A stretch of DNA of 64,000 nt from Clitopilus passeckerianus (lineage: Eukaryota > Basidiomycota > Agaricomycetes > Agaricales > Entolomataceae), in NCBI GenBank assembly GCA_944990035.1, contig CALYLX010000159.1, forward strand, positions 62,001-126,000, written 5' to 3'. The translations under genes and the position numbers were made by a program. This document shows, piece by piece, positions 32,470 to 43,600 of the stretch. Below the pieces are notes generated by a model. It was not told the DNA's origin, made no database searches, and saw nothing but the letters and a program-made list of their open reading frames with translations. Within the stretch, counting starts at the first letter, position 1, and each line of letters begins with the position of its first letter.

Positions 32470-34070
32470 TCAATTGTTACGACTCGGAGGTTCATAGAGA
32501 ACGAAATACTCAGGTTGAAACTCAGTGGTCATCTCGTAACAAGGGTCTCTCAGGCTGGTGACTGGATATACCACAAGGCTACTTGACTAAGATTCGAAGG
32601 GGAACCGAGTGTTTTAAAGCCGCTGGCCCAGCATGAGGGATAACAGAGATGCATAGTGATTGTCCAAAATAATATTTATCCACAGAGATTTAATGGAAGT
32701 CTTATACTAAGGTGCGACTACAAGATTCAGTCCATACAGGCCCACATTCATCCTGAGAATTCATTACCAAAGGATTCGAGCTTCGAGGAAAGTCCGTTTG
32801 TCCTGGAAAGTCAATAGAATGGCTCAGTTCCGTGCTTTAACATCACGACGAACGAAATGTAGCTGGGGATACTCACGGGTAACGGGGAGGTGCAGCACTT
32901 GCATTTGCCTGTAGTTGTAACTGGGCCATTCTGAACTCATGATCCTGCTTCTGCTTTGCAAGTTGAAGTTGTACTACGGCCCGGGAATAATCCATCAGTG
33001 AATCTAGAATGTGAGGAGCTGTGACTATCAAGTGGCATGGGTAAACTCACGCTCGTGGTCTTTGCTCTGAAAGACAGTGCTTCTTCCGACAACTCTCAGA
33101 GAGCTAGTGATAGTGAGCCCATCTACGTTATTTAACGCATCTATAGGGAGTGCTGTAGGACAAAATACGTCAGTAACTGTCCCCATCTCGATGTGATAAG
33201 GCATACACTGAACGCGATTGGCCTCGTACATCTGCAACTTGAGATCCTCCATATCCTCCTTGGTATCACCGACTTCATAGAGGGCCTCAGCGCCGATAAA
33301 GGCCAAAGGGCCTTGAGTGATGACATCCTTGCCGCCATTTGCAATTCGATTAGCAGCTAAGTCTGCCTGCGTGATACGAGTGCTTGATCCATGCGCACTA
33401 GCGTTGCATGAGCCGGAATCTCCGTCGGCGGCAGCCTCAGGCTGAGCGTTGAGAGATCCACTTTGAGTTTGGCGCTTGTTGGGGTACGTATTGGAGGTGG
33501 GGTGACGAGCTCCATTGGAGTAACGCAGGTCGTACTGGTCTTGCGGACCATTGGCATAAGGACGACGATCGCGGTTATTGCCACGGACACCCGGAGACTG
33601 GGACATCTCGTTCGAAAAGAGAGAAACGTAAGTTGCAAGATAAGTAGTGGAGCGGTAAACTTGAAGCTTAGGCGTCGGAGAGGTAGATTGGATGTGGAAG
33701 TATATTATCCTCTTGACTGTCCCCTTATATCCAAGCCAAACCCTGGGTTAGGACGAAGGGTGGCTGCGCTCACTCTCATCCCCGAGTCAAGATAGACAAA
33801 ACATTCTAGGAATCGCTTCCGAGACGGCGAACGCTCAGTCTTTGGGGGGAAGACGAGTCTTGCCAAATTGTCCATCTTGGAACAATAGCTGTCAAGTACT
33901 CTGATGTTTTCTGGAAGGCAGTGTTACGTCAACATCGCAGGGTCAGATGGACATTGCTCAACAGCTATATAAGCCGAACAGCACGTCTGCCTCGTGTGTA
34001 GGAATTCCACGGTCCACAGCTTGTTCCTGGAAAGAAATAAGCACGTTGCCCCGGAAAGCCGCATCCACTG
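32470..34070. repeat. Segmental duplication block, copy 1 (partner at 48550-50090)
   Basis: Direct repeat of about 1.5 kb. The gene body (about 32700-33610) is nearly identical to 48760-49665, including introns with only a few changes. The 3' flank (32470-32700) and the 5' flank (33610-34070) match the partner at visibly lower identity with indels. The partner is in the same orientation 16.05 kb downstream. Confidence 0.85.
32748..33606 (-). CDS. Lineage-specific family protein, 245 residues, copy 1 of a near-identical pair
   Basis: Exons 33606-33051, 33003-32877 and 32802-32748, with introns of 47 and 74 bp and phases 1 and 2, total 246 codons. The N-terminus M-S-Q-S-P-G-V-R-G-N-N-R-D-R-R-P-Y is disordered, with Q/N/S-rich sequence to residue 75. 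A globular part contains D-L-A-A-N-R-I-A-N-G-G-K-D-V-I-T-Q-G and D-A-L-N-N-V-D-G-L-T-I-T-S-S-L-R-V-V-G, the family-type motif in a divergent form. Exon 2 encodes a heptad-like Q/L-rich helix (A-V-V-Q-L-Q-L-A-K-Q-K-Q-D-H-E-F), and exon 3 a short tail. Differs from the copy at 48804 by only a handful of residues. Confidence 0.8.
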
Positions 34071-34079
34071 ATGAAAATA

Positions 34080-36340
34080 TTTTTATCCGTTTCAAGTGTA
34101 AGCGCAGAACAAGGACAGCGCTACGAGGCAGACCAGGTTCTGCACGAAAGGCAGAAGTAAGTAATGAACAATGAAAACTGCTGATGCGGCCAACCATGAA
34201 CACTCAGGCTGATGGGATCATTTATACATGCACCCACATGAGCAATGTGGCCAACCATGCGCCCATGCGGGTCCCCAAACTGAGGCTGTTACCTGTTGAT
34301 ACTGTAGTACGGTTCTTAGTCGAGGAATGACAACGTTGGAGATGTATTCACTGTCTTTTCGTGGGAAATAGCGAGAGGTGTACTATTGACAAAATAGAGC
34401 TCGGAAATTTGCGCTTCGTTGCGCTTTCATCCACCGAATATGCCGCCCTAACCGTCCCATGTCTCCGTTATTGTCCTCGGCCGGTAGTACTATTGTCCTA
34501 CGCCTTCGTTAGATAACTACCGTCTGATCCACAATGGGTTAACGCTGAAATCCCTATCCCAGGTTTCAAGAGGACCCGCGAGCGAATTCCTTAAACCTTA
34601 TCATTTACAGATCTAGAGGTGAGCAACGGGGGAACGGCGGCTCAGCTCAGGCTAGCCAATTGTAAAGCAATTGATAAAGAATTTTTTCCCTCGCCATTTA
34701 CCTCAACTAAAGCGGAACCGACAATAGCGGGATCTCTTCTGGATTAAGGTAGCTGCGCCCAAGATAACCCAATGAAAGCTCGACGGTGCTTTCAATTTGC
34801 CCTTTACTGTCGCCAGCCCTTTCCCGATACCTTGGCACTTCTATTCGTGGGAGGTGAAGCACACTATCAGGGCCACTCGATTGGCACTTATTTCGATTTC
34901 TCGGATTACTTCTCTACTATGCAGGCTTTCAAACTGGGTGGGCTTTTGTTTACGGCCCTCCGTACTTCCCGGTTCCACGAGTGCAACACATGTTCTTTCG
35001 GGAACAAAGAAGGGCTCGGTGTGGGAGAATGCGCTCATTTTGCACTCAGGAACCCGATTCTCCATGTCAATCAAACTTAAAAGGCGCATCTAACAGGGCG
35101 TGCAGTCGTTGTTGAATAGAGTCAAAATTGCCGTGACTGAGCTTCGTGACGGCAGCGGTAATCGGATTAGTCTCTAATTCAAGGTGTATATTTGAAAGTT
35201 CCTTGTACGGTTCGAGTAAACATTCAATCAAAAGAAGACGGTGCCCCGTGCCCAGTTGCCTTCCACCCTCTTAGCCATGAGATGTCGCGAATCCATTAGC
35301 CTTTGTACCTTTCGGGAAGTGGTTAGAGCTGCGAACACCTAGCAAGGCGTCCCCGCCGCCGCGAGCTTGGCCCATAGCATAACATGGAGCGTTAACTGGT
35401 ACCATGAAATGACCGATCTATTTGATTTCCCCAGAGCGCAGATTGCCCGCTCTACGCCAGAGGCCGGCGGTTGTTATTAGACATATGCTGTGTCTTCCCT
35501 GGGTGATCTCACGTCTCGATTGTTCATCGTGGGGGTTGGAACTACCGTTGATCATGTGTATCACCACTGAATGTGACACCTCTCGGATAGTGTCCTCAAA
35601 TTTGAAGAAATACTTGAGGGGAAAATCCCACCTAATCTGCGACTCGTGTACGGAAGGATGTTTCTAAGCCATAGACAAAAATTACAATTCCGCGTTTCTG
35701 GTTTCCGTGCACCGGGATCGGGCTTCGTACCTCGCGATCGCTCATCAGCGCACCGCCATGAGAAGATACGCCGCTGGATTGACTTGACGATTTACGTAGG
35801 TTGATCGAGATGACATCAGCATATACCCATTGAAGCAAGATCGCCAATGCTCGAGAATGGAGTGTGGTCCTTGACCAATGCTTGCTTTTCGTGGGTCTCC
35901 CGGGCGGGAAACTGTGCCCTGATCATGCTCAGCATGAGGCTAGACAGATAGAAGCAGACATCTACTCTCGCAATCCTACTCTATTTTATTTTCTTCGAAA
36001 CGTCGCCATGCACCGTGTTCGGAGCCATAGTGAACGCTCCCGTGATCTAGATCGATGAAGGTGAAATGAAAACGTTGCTGGTGGGCACGTTGCCCGTTTC
36101 ATTCCATATTAGATGTTTTCTCTGTGATCTTCTTCAACCTCGTGAACGACTTTCGGTCCGTATGTTCGCTAACGCCGATAATTTTCAACGTTTAGCAGTG
36201 AATATGCAAACCTCCGCAGCTCGCATAGCTCCTTCAGGACTTCTCCGATATCCATAAGAAAGGCACGTATGAGCTGCTGCTTCGTTACCTTCTTCTTCCT
36301 GCCTCCACTACTATCCAGTCCTCTAAATCTTCCAAGGTCG
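34080..36340. other. Long stretch without a supported gene
   Basis: Plus-strand frames at 34772-35093 and 35422-35667 and a minus-strand frame at 35847-35632 show no motifs, splice support or paralogues. Nothing else visible. Confidence 0.4.
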
Positions 36341-36342
36341 TC

Positions 36343-37678
36343 ATGCCTGAGAACACGACTTACACCAGACACTGGACTCCAGCCTCCACCGAGGGTCCGA
36401 CTGGAGACACTATCAACGAGCTCTCCAATTGTCGTGATACGCGCTTCCGCCAGATCGAAAGAGACTTCTGCGCTGAAGAATATACCGTCCACGTTGCGCC
36501 TGGAAGTACGCCTCAGTTGCCTGAGCGCAGACGTCCTAGTCAGTTATGCCCTCCGTTTCTTTCATCGAAGCCATAATACTCACCTCGTCATCGTAGTCAC
36601 AGTCAACTACATGAACAATCTTCAGAACTGCGTCGTCGAAGGCTCAGGCTGCAGCACCACCGTTCGAAGGGTCGTCATCTACCAGGATGCACCGACCTCT
36701 TGGATGAGTCATGCATCCGAGGCACCTAACTATCACCCTCAGGCGAGAGGTTCTCCAGCACAATACCCCAGCTCCCAGGTTGCCCGTGTAGCCCAATACC
36801 AGCCAGGTCATGGTGGCGCACCACGTCATTCCCAAGGTCGTCAGTCTACAGCAGGCCCGGAGCCCCTCGCCATAAACCAGACAAGGTACGGTCTCCCTAC
36901 CCGACGATACATGGCTCAGGAACTGACGCCTTTCCTTCTCCAGGCAGATATCAGATAGGCGCAGGATAGAATATCCAACCCGGTCTATGCAGCCTTTGAT
37001 GTTGAGCGCGTTGTCAACAACCATCCCTAGGGGTAGGGCGAACGTGGACGAGGAGAATAGGTACCATGGTACCCCGCCGACCTCGAAGGTAGTCACAAAG
37101 TCGTACAAGAACTGAATTCATCCGAGTGCTTTGATTACATTATCGATTTGATATCGACCGGAAAAAGGACCATTAAACTTATGAAGGACAATAGATATCG
37201 TTCGCTATCTCGTAGATTATTCCGTATTCATGCAGTTCTGTCGCGCTCTTTAATTGAAAATCAGACACCATGACTGCAAGTCTCAGAGGGAAAACGCCTG
37301 GATGTGGGTGACATTGATAAACTTGATGACCAACCATCGGTAACGCCAGGTCCATTGACTCCTGTTTGCCAAATTCGATTGGACTAAATATTACACAGCA
37401 CCTCCTTCCACCACCTTTTGGCGTTGTTTTTGTCGTCGCGCCAATGTTACCGGAACGTACAAATTCTTTCCGTCTCTGGAACAAGGACAACAATTGCCTC
37501 TCCACCGCTCATCTATGCAATTCCCGAGGTCCCAGTGCAGCCTCAGGCCCAAGGACATGGTCGGGAGGCAATCGCCACTTACAGTGATGTCTGTTGTTCT
37601 TGTGGGTCCGATGAGGAAGAAGAATACTTCCGACCGCGGAGAGATGTCAAGGACGTCTCGCGTGATGAGTGGCTGTGA
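36343..37678 (+). CDS. Lineage-specific GG-motif family protein, multi-exon (3' structure uncertain)
   Basis: ATG at 36343 begins MPENTTYTRHWTPASTEG. The first exon runs to about 36532 and joins by a phase-1 intron (acceptor CACAG before 36602) to an exon carrying M-N-N-L-Q-N-C-V-V-E-G-S-G-C-S, a family-type motif, then a Gln/Pro/Ser/His-rich stretch. A 60-bp intron with donor GTACGG at about 36886 leads to an exon with S-D-R-R-R-I-E-Y-P-T-R-S-M-Q. The terminal exon (about 37500-37678) ends S-C-G-S-D-E-E-E-E-Y-F-R-P-R-R-D-V. Intron borders between 37085 and 37500 are unresolved. A piece of the last exon is repeated at about 50645-50695, fused there to different sequence. Confidence 0.55.
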
Positions 37679-37689
37679 GGGTGAATGAA

Positions 37690-38520
37690 AGATTCGCCGA
37701 ATAATTACGGCTCCTTCTTGTGGTCGTAGAGCCTTAAGCTCGTAGGTACAACTCCTCGAAGAGGAGTAGAATACGAATTAAAAGTTTGGACTTACCTGGG
37801 TAGTTCCCTGTGGAACTAGATTCGTGTTTTTGAGTTCCTGTGAACCCTGAGACTGATGAGAAGAGAAGGATGCGAACTCTGGTGTTCGCAAGCGTAGTAC
37901 GTCGTGGTTTGAGCTCAAGATATGCTATTTTTTTTTTGGAAACTTGCAATACAAACACATACTGGAGGCGCACGCGCTCGTGTGCCCTCCAGACTTTACA
38001 CTACAGCGAGAAAACATGTCACGTACACTAAAAAGGAAATGGTGATGCCGGAAGGGGAGACGCGACGCGAGCTGATGGTGAAGTGGCAATGGCTCGGGGA
38101 GATCGCGCTCGCGTAGCGCACTGGGACCCAGCAGTGCCTTTTACGCGTCCTAGGAACGCGTTCTCGACCCTACTTCCACTTCCCCACTTCGCTTTTGCCT
38201 CATCTTCCTCCCAACATCACCCTATAGTATAGGTATCATAGGATACAGAAAGAATTGTAAGTAATGAACGTTCGAGAAAAGAAACAACACCAATGTCCTT
38301 CAATTCAACTTCTGCGGCTTATACGGGTGAACTTCGATCTTGGCAGTTCTGAAGCGCAGTGTAAGGAATCTTGAGGAAATGAGGCGTGATGGTGGAGTTG
38401 CCTGATCTTGACGGCAGCGATGGGAAAGGAAAGTATGTGATGGCGGGATGACAATCGAAGGTGTAGTTGTAAATGAATGGGGAACATGCGGATAGGAGAG
38501 GAGAGTAGAATACCCTTCCA
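37690..38520. other. No supported gene
   Basis: Short frames only. A T9 run lies at 37929-37937. No repeats found. Confidence 0.35.
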
Positions 38521-38523
38521 CAC

Positions 38524-39721
38524 CGACAATGAGGCAGCCCTTATGGAGATCTTTGCAAACTCCTCCTCAGCCATAATTGCATGGAACGACATCGGTAGGC
38601 GTCTATTGCATTTCCAGGCAACCGTTGACTGACTTACTACGCCAACTCGGCATATTTTTGCCGTGTAAAAGAACCCGTATTGTCCGCTATTGAACATGTC
38701 CTTTTACAGGCAAAAGCTGAGCCCGTCGACGGAACTGCGCTGATGTACGTTCTCCGAGTCATCTCCTGGGCACACTCTGACAGTTGTGTTCACAGCCTCT
38801 CGGCCAGAAAAGTCGACCATGCTTACCTGGCCAAGCTAAATAGGCCCTTCGTCCAGGTGGTTGCGACCCACCCCTGTCTAAACCCTTGCTTAGACTACGA
38901 TGGCACTTCCAAATGGCTCGACACCTTCCGGCAGCTCCGGACCTCCCCCGTTTCGTGTGGTCACCAACGGGAGCAACATGCTTATAAGCGGTCAGGTCAC
39001 CGAGGTTTATGGCGAGATCATAGACGTATGCGCTAGCGAATATCAGAAGAATGGTATTCCGCCAACAGGCCAAGTCTGTAAGTGCTACCTATCATTTCGT
39101 GAAAGCTACAAGCTCACACCATGAATAGCGCCGCCCGACTTCATGAATGGTTGCAGCAATGTCGCTTTTTTTGGAGGGAAGTTTATAACGGCTGGGAGGA
39201 AGATCACGATTACCAGTGACCCCCAACCAGCCTCAGTTCAAGTTCGGCGCACGTTCCTTCTCAAGCTCCAGTCGCTGCTCGCAGTCCTTACCTTTGGGCA
39301 CAACCATCTGCCGCTCCTCCCCAAGTTCACCCACCACGAACTGGAGGTCCTAGCGAAAACGTCGTCCTCCGGGTCTCTCATCCGCAGAATATCCCGGATC
39401 CTCAGGCCGATACCAACGGTACGCCTTGTCTTTCTTTTCGTAAACCCTCACTCACCCCAGCTACAGACGTAACGTCACACCCATCGCCTTCCTCATCAAC
39501 GGAAACCATCATGTAGGCAACCACTTCCATGAGTCATATACCATTACTAACGTCTTGCCGTTGTAGGTTACCTGAGAGAGGTTCCGGTAATGCTTGTCGG
39601 TTGTGGCAACACCGACAAGAGCATACCGGCCTGTAGATCCCAACTCGGAGGGTCTGGCGATGTGGAAGGCGACGGAAGACATGAAGGCGCAGGGATTAAC
39701 CCACTCCTACCGGAGAAGTGA
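38524..39721 (+). repeat. Segmental duplication block, copy 1 (partner at 50690-51872)
   Basis: Starts with the exon-like sequence reading D-N-E-A-A-L-M-E-I-F-A-N-S-S-S-A (38524-38607) and continues through the family gene at 38900. It aligns with 50690-51872 along its whole length with scattered substitutions and single-base indels. Homology ends shortly after the stop codon region, about 170 bp before the left end of the MULE. Confidence 0.8.
38900..39721 (+). pseudogene. Frameshifted copy of the 51049 GG-motif family gene
   Basis: Exon 1 (38900-39077) encodes MALPNGSTPSGSSGPPPF and is intact, with the same GTAAGT donor as its paralogue. Exon 2 keeps N-G-C-S-N-V-A-F-F-G-G-K-F-I-T-A-G but lacks one base relative to 51390 near 39238, which shifts the frame. 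A second 1-nt deletion near 39620 shifts the last exon. The intron donor that is GC in the paralogue is a normal GT here (39420). The product would be truncated and scrambled, so this is a pseudogene unless the indels are sequencing errors. Confidence 0.7.
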
Positions 39722-39919
39722 TTCGTCGCCTCTGTCGAGGAGGTTCGAATCTTGTCGTCGTAGACCCTTGCTTTCGCCTTCGCTTATGGGACTCCTTCGG
39801 AATAAAATTTATGGATTGTTTATATACTCTGATTATTCAGTTTGAATGCTAGCATATGTTGTCGTTAAACGCTCCCATTGACCTCCGAGTTGGAACTACC
39901 GGAAAACCGGGGTGATTAA

Positions 39920-40035
39920 CAAAGTAACTTTTCGTCCCAACTTTTCCTATACAAAGCTTACTTCAGCTAACTTTTGGCAGGCAAGTTAGTTTGTCGTACT
40001 TGCCATACCAATCTTACTTCGCAAAGTTACTTCCT
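39920..40035. repeat. Left subterminal repeat cluster of the MULE
   Basis: Many copies of AAGTAACTT, AGCTAACTTTTGG, AAGTTAGTTTG and AAAGTTACTT in both orientations within 120 bp. Words of the same kind occur at 46855-46995 and 47650-47775 but not in the surrounding sequence. Confidence 0.75.
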
Positions 40036-40687
40036 TCGGTTATGTATTTAGTCGGATTTCAAGCCTTAGACATGTTTAGCACCGTCTGAATAGCTACATT
40101 GACTTATTTAACGCCTAATGCCTCCTTGTACGTAGGGAATACTTGAAAAGATTTCGTGTTTGTTGACTTTGGGCAATGTCGGCACACTCGGCACGTTAGT
40201 TTATTCTTGTTTACTCACTTCGGCTGTTAGCGAGCCAGTGACTTGACAGCTCCCTCTCTTCTTCTCTCATTGTCGATTATCGCCGTTGGGCTAAGGATGA
40301 GGATTCGTTGAAGGGTTGAGCTGTGCTGGCCCGCCTGGGTCACTGGTGAGCTCAAAATAGTTCTCTGACATCTTGACGATGCTAATTATTCTGCCAGCCT
40401 GGCGTTCATAACTTTCAGACAAGTTGTTTCGATACACAGGGTACCCTCTCCTACTACCTTGTTGTAGTAGATATTTGCAATGAGAATTTCCATGAACACT
40501 GCTCTTATCATCTCCCTATGCTTTCTCCCCGCCCCATGGAAGAGTTTCTCTTCCTCGCTGTACACTGGCAAGTTCAGCGGGGAATATATTGATCCTACAT
40601 TTGCTTCCGTCTGATCACAGGAGGGCGGTTGGAAATTTGTTCTTTTGCTCTCTCTTCACATCTAGCTAACCCGTTAGGCGATCCCTT

Positions 40688-43600
40688 ATGTGGAAAAGGC
40701 TCAAGAAACGGCTTTTTGGCAGCCCAGAGCCTGTAGGCGATACAGATAGGGGCCCTCCACACTCTAATGTGTATCTGGCACCGCCGGCACCTCCGGGTCT
40801 CTCTTTTTGGCCTCGGGATGCATCTGCATGGCAAACAGGACAACCAACAAGCTATGGTATGTCATTTATTATGTAGATAATTACCATAGGCTCATATGAT
40901 GTTAGGCGCCCCATTTATGCCCATTCCCTCAACGTACTACCCTTCCTATCCTTCTTTTCCACCGCTGGTGCCTCAGCCAGGGTTCTATCAGCATGGTGTG
41001 GTCCCTCAAGGCTTCCAGCCTAGTCCCGTCCAGCAAGCACTATTTGGCCATCCTCAAAAACTCATTCAGCCCGACGTGGTGAATCCAGTTCCCGGCCCAG
41101 CACTTCAGGTTCCTCCGAGTCATCCAGTCCCGCAACCCGTTCAGCAAGCATTGCTTGACAAGCCACTTCCTGTGCCCCCGCTTCCTGTGCCCCCGCCATC
41201 TGTTGGTTCGAAGCAGGACCATCCCACAAACGTAGGGTATCCATCAAAACCGACTTCTGAAACTGCAAAGGAAACATGGACACAGGCTCCTGCTCAAGCA
41301 GCGGCCAGTGGTACTACAAGTAGAACTCCTCAATATCCATGGGAGGAGAACCTTGATGAGTGGCATTGGCCCAACGGGAGCGTCTCTCGTGAGATACGAG
41401 CCGACCAAGAGACGTCCAGCCTCAAATATAACAAATGGGTGTGGCGAAGCATTGGGAACAACACCAATGGCCCTTGGGTCCGTGCCGCTTACCGATGTTT
41501 GGGCACTCTACACTGCACCAACTGCCAATTTCTTGTCCGACCGAACACGCAAGCAGATTCAAGAAGGGCTCAACTGACGCGACCTTGCACAAACTGCCCT
41601 CATGGGAACCTTACGCATGATGAGTGTAATACAGCTCGTTTCTTTTTCTCATACCAGACACGTCAGGGTGTCAACTGGGCAGTATGGGAGCACTCTGGTG
41701 ACCACAGCAGCCATCAGCGACCACCTGGGGGCCCCATATCACGAGAGCAGAAAGAAGCTATTGACAATCTCGTAGCAAGGAATCCAAACGCTTCCCCTCA
41801 CGAGCTTCGAACTGGGACATCTGTTCCCAGATCACAACCGCTCTACAAAATCGACCCCACCCTTGCAAACCCCTGCGCTGCACGTTACGCTGTGAACAAC
41901 AGTCGCTTGAAGCAAGGTCTTGTGCCAGACCCTGCAGCCAAAGGTGGTGTCACCTTCTTAAAATCTTTGACATCAATGCAGGAGGGCTTCAATGTTCCTT
42001 TCTTAATTGACTCGTCGGTTCACCTACCCACTGTCTATGTGGCACTGCAAACACCGCATATGAAAGCACTTATCGAAGAATCCATACAAGACTGGGTAAC
42101 TGAGGACGAGTCTGCAAGCCCGCTGGACTTGGGGAGTCCCACTAGGCTCGATACCATTGGCCGCCACGGGTTTGTAACTGACGGTGATCATACATTCATG
42201 ATTCAAGGAGTGCTGATTGCAACATGCATCTTTGCATCAAGGGTCAGAGCTTGGACTCCGGTGCTCTACACATGGGTACAGCGGCAGGATATTGCCCACC
42301 ACCGCCCTCATTTTCGGATCCTCTTCAAGACCGTGATGGAAGTTCTCCAAAAGCACAACAAGCCATTCGACCCAAAGTACCTGACCAATGTACGTCCTGT
42401 GATGCCTGGTCAGCCCAAGCTTGACCATTGACTCACGTTACTTTACAGGTCATGGACTTCTCGGGATCTCAACGAGGTGCTCATGCTCAAGAATATGCAG
42501 ACGCCATGCTCTCCATGCTCCCACCTACGCTCTCTGACGAGTCCAAGAAATTTAAACGCAAGCGGTTCCTTGAGGAGGCTCAGAAGGCTGAAGTTGGATG
42601 TGATGTCCACTTCTGGAGGTCTGCGCTTCGATGCAAGCGGAACGGTGGCCTGGTCCCAGAGCATCTCATTGGCGAGTTTGATCGGATTCTCCGCCGCCTC
42701 ACTTCATGGTCCACCCAACCAGAAGAGTTTGATGACCTCGTTGCAACACTCAGGCACACTTTCCCGGCCCTTAAAGGCTGGATTGACTGGTGGCTTCGTC
42801 CATCTTTTGCTAGCATGATATTTCCTGCGAAGACTACACGTACAACGGAGACCGCAGCACAAGTACCAACAACTTCCAATCCCGTTGAACATAGCCATTC
42901 TTTGCTCCATCACGCTGTCAGAAAGGACAACGATCTAATTCCGGGAATTGAGAAAATCTTTAAGCACGTCCGTGAGCGTGAGGCACAAGACTCAGCAGTT
43001 AAAGGTAAGAGGCCCTTTCCCCTCGTAAATGTGAAGTCTCAATTGTTCTAGCTGGTCACTATCTTCCTGGAAATCCACCACGCACGTCTAAAACCCCACA
43101 GACTAAGAAGTACAAAGAAGATCCAGACGGAGGACGTGCTCCTGATACAGTCCAGCGACTGAACGGAGTTGATCACGGAACCTCGGACTCCTCATCTGGC
43201 CAGCTTGAGGTATACACTACTAGCAAGTTCCTTGACCAGTCATACAAGTGGCTTGGTCCCAACTCATGCTTCTGGGACCATGGAATGGAGCTACTCTTTT
43301 GAGCATTCCTCCTGCTATCGCCTTCGCAGCAGCAGGAGCTTATTTGTGTCATCCGGACGACCCCTGGCCACGCCACTTTGAGTGGCATATATCACCATTT
43401 CAGTCGACGCTGCAAGCTTTTGACCACAAATGGTACCACCCTCCGACAAGTTGAGCAAGAGCTAGGCCTCGGGCAGGCTACTACAAAGTCAGCAATCTTT
43501 GGCCGTCTCAATCTCTACTCGAGCAATTCAGAGTATGGTTGCGCTATCTCCTGGATTGATAAAGCTATCACGGTACGTAGCAATGTTCCGATACTAGTTT

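Noticed and set aside
38680..39036. 118-codon frame upstream of and overlapping the family pseudogene
   Set aside because: Runs out of frame through exon 1 of the supported model; the paralogous region at 50853 does not conserve it beyond the shared DNA.
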